Shown here piece by piece: positions 1 through 5,160 of a DNA stretch of 6,445 nt. Within the stretch, counting starts at the first letter, position 1. Every line of letters begins with the position of its first letter. Position numbers and translations under genes: made by a program. The DNA is from Leptolyngbyaceae cyanobacterium SM1_3_5 (GTDB lineage: Bacteria; Cyanobacteriota; Cyanobacteriia; Elainellales; Elainellaceae). The stretch lies in NCBI GenBank assembly GCA_012031475.1, contig JAAUTJ010000286.1, positions 1 to 6,445 of the forward strand, read 5' to 3'. The notes under the pieces were generated by a model that saw nothing but the letters and a program-made list of their open reading frames with translations, did no database searches and was not told where the DNA came from.

Positions 1-363
1 AGCGATCGTGAGGATAGTGCCACAGAAACATACCGCCTGTTGGGGTGTCGAGTGTCGGGTGTCAGGTGTCGGCTAAACAGCCGATCCCCGTCCCCTGACA
101 CCTGACACCCAAACAGGTAAGGGTGCAAAGGTGCGGTAAGAGCGCACCAGCAGCATCGAGAGGTGCTGGCTCGGTAAACCCCGGTGGGGAGTAAGGTTGA
201 AGGAACAAGGGTTGGTCGTTTGCCTGTTCCGAGCAGGGAAGCAATGCTTTTCCTGTGCATCCGCTAGAGGCATCTGGTGACAGATGTTCGAGATAGATAA
301 CTGCCCTGACATTGAGGCGACTTGGTGTTGGAACAGAACCCGGCTTATGTCCGCCTCTTTCCA
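1..363 (+). ncRNA. rnpB: RNase P RNA (M1-type), 3' part, truncated at window start
   Basis: This is the catalytic RNA of ribonuclease P, which removes 5' leaders from tRNA precursors. The window opens inside it. Conserved blocks I recognise are GTGCCACAGAAACATACC at 17-34, GGTGCGGTAAGAGCGCACC at 130-148, CGGTAAACCCC near 172-182, and the 3' universal block ACAGAACCCGGCTTATG at 334-349 that forms half of helix P4. Supporting structure includes a hairpin at 271-286 with a perfect 6-bp stem and GTGA tetraloop (P18 position), and a hairpin at 310-327 with a GCGA tetraloop and several G-U pairs. The mature 3' end should lie near TTTCC at 358-362, which would pair with the missing 5' end as P1; the exact end is inferred. 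One helix is enlarged by heptamer repeats (see the next entry). I see no clear intrinsic terminator before rnc. Identification is from conserved sequence and structure, and is strong. Confidence 0.95.
36..117 (+). repeat. STRR heptamer repeats in the rnpB P12-region helix
   Basis: Four tandem heptamers of the form RGTGTCR lie at 44-50, 51-57, 58-64 and 65-71. Complementary CCTGACA heptamers follow on the other side of a hairpin (95-101, 102-108). The arms pair perfectly over 14 bp (57-70 with 97-110), and an outer 6-bp stem CCTGTT/AACAGG (36-41 with 112-117) closes the structure. A small GGCT/AGCC hairpin sits near the tip (71-82). Short tandemly repeated repetitive (STRR) heptamers inside this part of rnpB are known from heterocyst-forming cyanobacteria, so this is a recognised type of expansion. 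The repeat count is unequal on the two sides (four against about two), leaving the first two copies at least partly unpaired. Confidence 0.85.
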
Positions 364-370
364 CTTTTAA

Positions 371-408
371 TTCGATCGAATCCTTGCGATCGAAGATTTG
401 CGATCGAA
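371..408. promoter_or_regulatory. Three GATCGAA boxes phased at 14 bp, between rnpB and rnc
   Basis: GATCGAA occurs at 374-380, 388-394 and 402-408, exactly 14 bases apart. The first is the centre of the perfect palindrome TTCGATCGAA (371-380). The second and third share the longer TTGCGATCGAA (384-394 and 398-408). The boxes occupy the start of the 82-base gap between the end of rnpB and the rnc start codon. They could be a regulatory array for rnc or for rnpB 3' processing, or a by-product of the very high frequency of CGATCG in this genome. No convincing -35/-10 pair and only a weak ribosome-binding site (TAGAA just before the ATG) were found. Function is not established. Confidence 0.3.
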
Positions 409-445
409 CTTAACTCGACTCTGACAGACAAACTACGAATTAGAA

Positions 446-1156
446 ATGCAGGATTTTCGTCGCCAAAAGCAGCTTGGGCAGTTTGTCCAGAAGCTGGGAC
501 TGTCGGACACGGCTCGAATTAACTGGAGCCTGCTCGATCGCGCCCTGACCCACGCCACTTTTTCAAGCGAAGCCAACTACGAAGAACTGGAGTTTGTCGG
601 GGATGCGGTCGTCAAGCTGACCGCTGCCGAATTTTTGCTAAAAACTTATCCGGATGCCAAAGCCGGAGAGCTATCGGCCATTCGCGCCATCTTGGTGAGC
701 GATCGCATCTTGGCAAGAATCGCGGATTCCTACGGACTCGATCGCTATTTGCAGATGGCGAACAGCGCGATCGCTGACCCGACCGGGCAAGAGACGCGAT
801 CGGCGGCGGCGTTTGAAGCGGTTTTGGCAGCGTTGTTCATGAGTACTCAGAATTTATCGCTGATTCATCCTTGGCTGGATGGACAGTTTGCGCCGATCGC
901 GGAAGTGGTTCGCAACGACCCCGCCCGCCAAAACTACAAAGGAGCGCTGCAAGAATGGGCGGGCGCACATTTCAAAGCCGCACCGGAATATCGGCTGGAA
1001 GAAGTCAACCAAATTCACAACGATGCAGAGCGCTTTCGAGCAGAAGTGTGGCTTCAGGGGCGATCGTTGGGCAGCGGCAGCGGCGCGTCGAAGAAAGCTG
1101 CCGAACAAGCCGCCGCGCAAGCCGCCTACCTGAAACTGCTGGCTGAAGCGGGATAG
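446..1156 (+). CDS. rnc: Ribonuclease III, 236 aa, with an atypical active site
   Basis: This enzyme cleaves double-stranded RNA and normally matures rRNA precursors and processes mRNAs in the cytoplasm. The RNase III domain (about residues 5-150) carries the signature NYEELEFVGDAV at 44-55, with E46, E49 and D53 aligning to E. coli E38, E41 and D45. A second block, GELSAIRAILVSD (74-86), follows. In the third block, RSAAAFEAVLAAL (118-130), E124 aligns with E. coli E117, but the expected aspartate three residues earlier (E. coli D114, family motif ADAFEA) is alanine 121. A double-stranded-RNA-binding domain follows (about 160-233), with NYKGALQEW at 163-171 and the GSGASKKAAEQAAAQAAY helix at 211-228. 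Length is normal for bacterial RNase III. The gene lies directly after rnpB and is followed 3 bases later by the oxidoreductase, so those two are probably co-transcribed. Family assignment is firm; full catalytic activity is not assured. Confidence 0.95.
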   Translation: MQDFRRQKQLGQFVQKLGLSDTARINWSLLDRALTHATFSSEANYEELEFVGDAVVKLTAAEFLLKTYPDAKAGELSAIRAILVSDRILARIADSYGLDRYLQMANSAIADPTGQETRSAAAFEAVLAALFMSTQNLSLIHPWLDGQFAPIAEVVRNDPARQNYKGALQEWAGAHFKAAPEYRLEEVNQIHNDAERFRAEVWLQGRSLGSGSGASKKAAEQAAAQAAYLKLLAEAG

Positions 1157-1159
1157 CGG

Positions 1160-2138
1160 GTGTCCATGTTGCCTGTGAAGCTGGCCGTGTTGGGCGTGGG
1201 TCGCTGGGGCGTTCATCTGCTGCGAAACTTTCTGGCCCATCCGCAAGCCCAAGTCGTAGCGATCGCTGACCCCAACGCCGATCGCCTCCAGACGGTCGCC
1301 AACGCCTTCCAGCTTGATGCCACCGTGCAGCGATCGATCGATTGGCAGCAGGTGCTTCACCGTTCGGATTTGGAAGCGGTGGCGATTGTCACGCCTGCCA
1401 GCCTGCACGAATCGCTGATTGAAACGGCTCTAAAGCAAAACCTGCATGTGCTGGCCGAGAAGCCGCTGACGCTGAATCCCCAGTCGGCAAGGCGGCTGTG
1501 TGAATTGAGCGATCGCCAGCAGCGGCAGCTTGTGGTCGATCACACTTATCTGTTTCATCCGGCCATCCAGCAAGGGCGATCGCAAATTTCCCAGCTTGGC
1601 CGCTTGCGCTATGGCTATGCAACGCGAACTCATCCCGACCCGATTCGGCCAGATGTGGATGTGATTTGGGATTTGGCGATTCACGATTTGAGTATTTTGA
1701 ATTTTTTGGCTGCGATCGCGCCCCATTCGCGTTCAGGCACAGGCGCAAAGCTGGCTGACGACCCGCGCCGACCTCGCCTGGGTGAAGCTGGAATATCCAG
1801 GCGGCTTTGTGGCAACGCTGCACTTGTGCTGGGGCAATCCCGATAAACAGCGGCGGTTGGGAATTGTGGGCGATCGCGGTACGCTGATTTTTGACGAACT
1901 GCATCCGGCTGTGTTGCGCTGGCTGCCGATCGAAAGCGATGCGATCTCACTCTGCTTCGATTCAACCGAACCGCTCTCGCAGATGTGCGATCACTTCCTC
2001 ACCTGCCTTCAGCACAACCAGCCTTCGCCGCTTTCGTCCGGCTGGACGGGCGCGGAACTCGTCCAAATTCTGGCCGCACTGACGACCTCACTTCAACAGG
2101 GCGGAGCGTGGGTTGCCATTGAAAAAGCGCATAATTGA
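1160..2138 (+). pseudogene. Gfo/Idh/MocA-family oxidoreductase, interrupted by a +1 frameshift
   Basis: This family comprises NAD(P)-dependent oxidoreductases, mostly acting on sugars and polyols; the substrate here is unknown. The first frame (1160 to about 1721) has the Rossmann motif GVGRWG (residues 12-17), the AEKPL motif with the family lysine (K101), and WDLAIHDLSIL with H175/D176 in the family's catalytic position. After NFLAAIAP (about residue 188) this frame becomes unrelated sequence ending at 1846. The C-terminal domain resumes in the next frame as IRVQAQAQSWLTTRADLAWV and continues through HLCWGNPDKQRRLGIVGDRG to the TGA at 2136-2138. One surplus base in the CCCC run at 1721-1724 explains this; the total of 979 bases is 3n+1, and repair gives about 325 residues, normal for the family. 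The start is GTG at 1160 or ATG at 1166, close behind rnc, suggesting translational coupling. This is either a young pseudogene or a sequencing error. Confidence 0.85.
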
Positions 2139-2305
2139 AGCGCAAGGGGGCGATCGCTAAACCGTCCACTCCGTCTGAATTTTGCGGCTTCAGGTCCAAG
2201 GGAGAGAAGAGCGATCGCGCTGAGAATTTGTAGCAGATACAAAATTGCGATTCGACTCCTCAGTTCTGCGGCACGTTCAACGACTGAGAATTTTGTGCCG
2301 CAGAA
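2139..2305. other. Convergent 3' region with alternative hairpins
   Basis: The 121 bases between the two convergent genes contain no ORF I can support. The segment has two HIP1 sites (2150-2157, 2211-2218) and an AT-rich hairpin with stem TTTGTA/TACAAA (2227-2232 with 2238-2243). Extending into the end of the minus-strand gene is an 11-bp perfect stem, TTCTGCGGCAC at 2264-2274 with its complement at 2295-2305. A shorter stem, CTCAGT/ACTGAG (2259-2264 with 2283-2288), is followed by AATTTT on the + strand and cannot form together with the 11-bp stem. These may act as transcript ends for the convergent genes, but none is a textbook terminator. Confidence 0.3.
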
Positions 2306-3290
2306 GCTCCCCAAATCGGCAACTGCTCGATCGCCCGCAGCGTCAAATCAACATACATTACGTCATCTTGAATCCGCTCTTCGCCAAAATAGCCCTGCCC
2401 GCCATCGTGTTTGTGATTTCCGGTTCGCACCGCTTCATATTCTCCCGATCGCACCGCCTGATTGAACGGTGAGCCGACCACCCAAGCCCAGCGAGACGGA
2501 AAAATCCAGCCGAGATCATCAATCCCGTCGCGATCGCCTCCAGATGATAAACCTGGTTCGCCTCGTCAAACCCTCGCGTTCCCGAAAACACACCGCCCAC
2601 CGAAATAACGGTAAGCTGCGGCGGATTAATCCACTCGCGCAGATAGGGAGCCGCCCCCAGCGCCACCTGCGCCCCGCCGCTCGTTCCCACCAGCACAATG
2701 TTCATCCGGCTGAGCTGCACTTCCCCCAGCGGATGCGTGGCATTCATGCGATCGACAATTGCCGTTGCAATGCCCTGGTTGTAAACCGTGCCGTAGCGAT
2801 CGTCGCCCGAAAGCGCAAACCGCCACAGGTTGCGAATTTTGACATACAGGCTGGCAATTTCCTGAGTTTGCTGACCGCGCTCCGCAAATCTCTGGAGCGG
2901 CTCAAACCACCTGCGCCCGACCAAATCCTGATTCGCTGCCGAATAGGGAAACACATCGCTGACTGTCACGCAGTTTGGATATTGCTCCACCAGTCGATCG
3001 AGAAAATAGCTTTCCCCCTCGGTCAACTGGTCAGTCGAAAAATCTCCAACCCCTGGCAAAAAGACAATATAGCAGTCAATCTTCTGACCATCAGGGCGAT
3101 CGAGCAGTAGCGTTTGCGGACGACCCAGCACGTCCAGCCCCAGCCGCTCCGCTTCTTCACTTAGCCACCAAACCAGCGTTCCCACCGGAGCCGTTGTTCC
3201 CCAAACCAGCAGCACCAGTCCCGCCGTTCCCACCAGCCGCAAACTGCCGCCGCGCAATTCGCGCCAAAGTTGTCCGAGTCGATCGATCAT
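2260..3290 (-). pseudogene. Membrane-anchored alpha/beta-hydrolase-like protein, interrupted by a -1 frameshift
   Basis: The N-terminus has a hydrophobic segment (about residues 17-43, LRLVGTAGLVLLVWGTTAPV and on), suggesting a single membrane anchor. A hydrolase-like core follows: YIVFLPGVGDFS (74-85), then the nucleophile elbow GTSGG (202-206, S204 the likely nucleophile) after strand NIVLV. In this frame the protein departs from sense after HLEA (about residue 252) and runs to 2358. The next frame continues naturally from 2541 downward as HLEGDRDGIDDLGWIFPSRW and through GNHKHDGGQGYFGEE to the TGA at 2260. A single missing G in a GGG run (about 2537-2541) accounts for the break; 1031 bases is 3n+2 and repair gives about 343 residues. 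GDRD would supply the acid residue and the GNHKHD region a histidine, by inference. Substrate and gene name are unknown. The ATG at 3290 has no clear Shine-Dalgarno sequence. Confidence 0.75.
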
Positions 3291-3292
3291 GG

Positions 3293-3394
3293 TGTTAGAG
3301 GCGCTGTTAGAGACGCGAGATCTCGCGTCTGTACGGGAATGTTAGAGATCTCGCGTTTGTACGGAAATGTTAGAGATCTCGCGTTTGTACGGGA
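3293..3394. repeat. Palindromic intergenic repeat family, one full copy and two half copies
   Basis: Three head-to-tail copies begin with GTTAGAG at 3306, 3341 and 3369. Copy 1 (3306-3340, 35 bases) contains a perfect 20-base palindrome at 3311-3330 (arms AGACGCGAGA/TCTCGCGTCT). Copies 2 and 3 (28-base period) lack seven bases (ACGCGAG) from the left arm and read GTTAGAGATCTCGCGTTTG followed by TACGG, so they can no longer form the hairpin. A further partial GTTAGAG lies at 3294-3300. Palindromes with GAGACGCGA/TCGCGTCTC cores resemble dispersed intergenic repeats common in cyanobacterial genomes, as I remember them. The array sits just upstream of the minus-strand hydrolase start. Confidence 0.85.
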
Positions 3395-3413
3395 GCATCT
3401 GCCTTTTGTCAGG

Positions 3414-3433
3414 TGTGATCGCAATTGATCACA
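3414..3433. promoter_or_regulatory. Inverted repeat TGTGATC-N6-GATCACA, possible operator
   Basis: The 20-base element TGTGATCGCAATTGATCACA has perfect 7-base arms around GCAATT. It lies in the 209-base gap between the divergent hydrolase (start 3290) and YIP1-like gene (start 3476 or 3500), where a shared operator could act. The half-site TGTGA recalls CRP/SYCRP1 sites, but the spacing between TGTGA and TCACA is 10 bases, not the 6 of CRP sites, so another regulator, or chance around GATC, is equally possible. No promoter hexamers could be placed with confidence nearby. Confidence 0.35.
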
Positions 3434-3499
3434 TCGTATTGTGAGAAGCGCTGTCATCGATCGCGAGGAATAGTTTTGTCTGGCAATCCTCCCTCTCTG

Positions 3500-4039
3500 A
3501 TGCAGACGCTCAGACGTGCCTTGTCCCTGGACGCGCATTTTTACGAGTACACGCTCAACACACCGCGTACTCGACGGCAGGCACGGACGATCGTGCTGCT
3601 ATCCGCGCTGTCCTATGGTTTGGGAAATGCGCTGATTTTGCTGATCAACCGTGCCCCGCTGTGGCTTTTTCTGCTGGGCGTGGTGCTGGTGGCGATCGCA
3701 GTTGTGGCAGGCTATTACTTTTGGACGCTGACCATTTGGCTGATCGGCCAGCAGCTTAAGCGCTATCGCCTCACCTACAGCGATTTGCTCGTGCCGATCG
3801 GTTTCGCCTATGCGCCGCAAGTCCTGAGTTTTTTGACGCTGATTCCACTTTTGGGTCGCCCGATCGATCTGGGGCTGGCCGCCTGGACGCTGCTGACGAT
3901 CATCGTTGCCGTCCGCCAAGGACTCGACATCCACACCCGCTGGGCAGTCGCGATCGCCCTAATCGGCTGGATTCCGGTGCAGACGGCGATCGGGTCGGTG
4001 CAGGTGTTGTTGCAGGTGTTGATCGAGGCGACGAGTTAG
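3500..4039 (+). CDS. YIP1-family small integral membrane protein
   Basis: This 179-residue protein has about five hydrophobic helices (roughly 30-50, 53-84 possibly as one long or two short helices, 96-118, 122-139 and 147-173) after a polar N-terminus MQTLRRALSLDAHFYEY. The layout and the LDxxFYE start match the bacterial YIP1-domain proteins found in cyanobacteria, whose function is not known; the location would be a cell membrane. The start is uncertain. ATG 3500 fits the usual N-terminus but has no Shine-Dalgarno sequence. An in-frame TTG at 3476 is preceded by GAGGAA (3465-3470) at a 5-base spacing and would add 8 residues. The coordinates given use the ATG. Family assignment is from memory of the pattern. 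Confidence 0.75.
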   Translation: MQTLRRALSLDAHFYEYTLNTPRTRRQARTIVLLSALSYGLGNALILLINRAPLWLFLLGVVLVAIAVVAGYYFWTLTIWLIGQQLKRYRLTYSDLLVPIGFAYAPQVLSFLTLIPLLGRPIDLGLAAWTLLTIIVAVRQGLDIHTRWAVAIALIGWIPVQTAIGSVQVLLQVLIEATS

Positions 4040-4089
4040 ACGCGGTAGGATTGATTCAGTCGCAAATTGGTTTGATTGGCCGCACTATT

Positions 4090-4119
4090 CAAACCAGGAA
4101 AAATCAAACCGGGAAAAAC
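4090..4119 (+). repeat. 15-base tandem duplication upstream of the DUF4332 gene
   Basis: CAAACCAGGAAAAAT (4090-4104) is followed directly by CAAACCGGGAAAAAC (4105-4119), a 13/15 match. The first copy can also pair with upstream TGGTTTGA (4068-4075), forming an 8-bp stem with TCAAACCA at 4089-4096. The element lies in the 101-base leader between the YIP1-like gene and ATG 4141. Being 15 bases long, it keeps frame: if translation began at the upstream TTG 4051 it would encode QTRKN QTGKN. Confidence 0.6.
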
Positions 4120-4140
4120 GCATTTGAGCGGGGTGCTGTC

Positions 4141-4602
4141 ATGAAGTCTTCCGTGAAATCTTCGGCCAAGCTCGATCGCAGTTGGGATATCGCGCTGCTG
4201 CCCGGACTGAGTGAGGCAGATCAGGCAAAGCTGAGGCAGTGTGGCATTCAAACGACGCAGGATTTGCTGAAGCACGGGCGATCGATCGATCGTCGTCAAG
4301 CCCTCGCCACGCGCCTGCAAATTCATGTGCAGCACGTCAACAAGTGGGTCGCTTTGGCCGATTTAGCTCGCGTTCCCGCTGTTGGCTGTCAGCACTGCGG
4401 TTTGCTGCTTCACGCCGGAATCGGTTCGCCTCACCAGCTTGCCCAAACGCCACTGCCGCGACTGCATCAGCAAATTTTGAAACTGCAAATTGCCACGCTG
4501 CAACGTCGCGATCTCTGTCCCAGTTTGGGCGAGGTCAATCGCTGGATTGAGCAGGCCAAGCGGATCGCTACCGTTCCCCTCTGCGCTTCGCGATCGCACT
4601 GA
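4141..4602 (+). CDS. DUF4332 (helix-hairpin-helix) protein, 153 aa
   Basis: The protein shows two segments typical of DUF4332, a domain related to helix-hairpin-helix nucleic-acid-binding folds. The first is LLPGLSEADQAKLRQCGI with TTQDLL (19-43). The second is ARVPAVGCQHCGLLLHAGI with GSPHQLAQ (76-102), containing a CxxC pair (C83, C86). Between them lies QALATRLQIHVQHVNKWVALADLA, as in cyanobacterial members. The function of these proteins is not known; DNA or RNA binding is only an inference from the fold. I chose ATG 4141 over an upstream in-frame TTG at 4051 because the extra 30 residues are low-complexity and include the duplicated pentapeptide encoded by the 15-base repeat. The gene sits 101 bases downstream of the YIP1-like gene on the same strand; co-transcription is possible. 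Confidence 0.85.
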   Translation: MKSSVKSSAKLDRSWDIALLPGLSEADQAKLRQCGIQTTQDLLKHGRSIDRRQALATRLQIHVQHVNKWVALADLARVPAVGCQHCGLLLHAGIGSPHQLAQTPLPRLHQQILKLQIATLQRRDLCPSLGEVNRWIEQAKRIATVPLCASRSH

Positions 4603-4634
4603 CAGGCAGTCGATACATCGCTAAGATCAGGCGA

Positions 4635-4664
4635 TCGAGAGAGGCTGATTTTTCCATCTCTCGA
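4635..4664. other. Hairpin downstream of the DUF4332 gene
   Basis: TCGAGAGA (4635-4642) pairs perfectly with TCTCTCGA (4657-4664) around a 14-base loop containing GATTTTTCC. It lies in the 121-base gap between the DUF4332 gene and the thioesterase. There is no T tract after the stem on either strand, so it is not a standard intrinsic terminator. It could be a transcript-end or processing structure. The rest of the gap holds no gene I can see. Confidence 0.4.
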
Positions 4665-4685
4665 CAACATAAACAGGCATCGCGC

Positions 4686-4724
4686 CAGCATTCATAAGCA
4701 GCATTCATAAGCAGCATTCATCAA
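4686..4724 (+). repeat. Three 13-base tandem repeats abutting the thioesterase start codon
   Basis: CAGCATTCATAAG occurs at 4686-4698 and again at 4699-4711, followed by the diverged copy CAGCATTCATCAA at 4712-4724, whose last base is the A of the ATG. The repeats fill the region where a Shine-Dalgarno sequence would be, and no good one is present. The period of 13 bases means copy-number change would not alter the coding frame but would move upstream elements relative to the start. Confidence 0.85.
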
Positions 4725-5155
4725 TGGAAATTACGTCTAAATTCACGACGCAACTGCGCGTCCGGCACTACGAAATGGATGCGCTGGGGCATGTCAACAA
4801 CGCGGTCTATCAGCACTATCTGGAACAAGCGGCGATCGAACATTCCGAGCAGGTCGGCTTCACGCTCGATCGCTACGAAGAATTGGGCGGTGCGTTTGTC
4901 CTGCGGCGCATGGCGATCGAGTATCTGCGTCCAGCTGTGGCGGGCGACAGGCTCACCGTTGCAACCTGGCTGGAAAATATGCGCGGCACAAGAGTCACGC
5001 GCCACTATGAAATTTATGGAAAAGATCAAGCACTGCTTGTAACGGCAGAAGCTTTATGGGTTTGGGTCGATCGAACTTCGATGCGCCCACGCCCGATTCC
5101 TGCTGATTTATCTCACGCATTTAACGCCCTTCAACAAACTGAAATTACGGCTTAA
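4724..5155 (+). CDS. Hotdog-fold acyl-CoA (or acyl-ACP) thioesterase, 4HBT family
   Basis: This 143-residue protein matches the 4-hydroxybenzoyl-CoA thioesterase/YbgC-FadM group, which hydrolyses acyl thioesters in the cytoplasm. The active-site block is VRHYEMDALGHVNNAVYQHY (13-32), with D19 the likely catalytic acid, G22-H23 and N25 in typical positions, followed by the long helix LEQAAIEH. The strands GGAFVLRRMAIEYLRPAVAGD (about 55-75) and TRVTRHYEIYG and LLVTAEALWVWVD (about 104-116) complete the hotdog fold. Length is normal. It resembles general acyl thioesterases with a DALGHVNN core more than the phylloquinone-pathway DHNA-CoA thioesterase, but the substrate cannot be read. The next gene starts 5 bases after its stop, so the pair is probably an operon. 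The ATG is preceded by 13-base repeats instead of a clear ribosome-binding site. Confidence 0.9.
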   Translation: MEITSKFTTQLRVRHYEMDALGHVNNAVYQHYLEQAAIEHSEQVGFTLDRYEELGGAFVLRRMAIEYLRPAVAGDRLTVATWLENMRGTRVTRHYEIYGKDQALLVTAEALWVWVDRTSMRPRPIPADLSHAFNALQQTEITA

Positions 5156-5160
5156 CCAAA

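Noticed and set aside
62..364. Two overlapping minus-strand ORFs (79 and 100 aa) at the left end
   Set aside because: They lie antisense to rnpB, whose conserved RNA blocks explain the sequence; the translations resemble no protein family I know.
322..522. Plus-strand ORF of 66 aa before rnc
   Set aside because: It starts inside the rnpB 3' end and overlaps rnc in another frame; its tail is shifted RNase III sequence.
854..1408. Minus-strand ORF of 184 aa across rnc and the oxidoreductase
   Set aside because: It is an antisense shadow of two clearly recognisable coding regions in a GC-rich stretch, with no domain of its own.
1700..1782. Programmed ribosomal frameshifting in the oxidoreductase
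   Set aside because: No slippery heptamer followed by a pseudoknot is evident, and this family does not use frameshifting; a plain indel is simpler.
1712..2537. Idea that both frameshifts arose by indels that created a HIP1 octamer
   Set aside because: Each indel lies beside a HIP1 site, but the most natural repaired proteins (AAIAPIRV and HLEGDRDG) keep the HIP1 intact and place the change in the neighbouring C or G run.
2469..3110. Plus-strand ORF of 213 aa opposite the hydrolase-like gene
   Set aside because: The minus strand carries the nucleophile elbow and membrane anchor; the plus-strand product is rich in R, P and H with no recognisable motif.
3293..3394. CRISPR array
   Set aside because: The copies follow each other without unique spacers, and the unit is a palindromic intergenic repeat of 28-35 bases.
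3414..3433. Classical CRP/SYCRP1 binding site
   Set aside because: TGTGA and TCACA are separated by 10 bases instead of 6.
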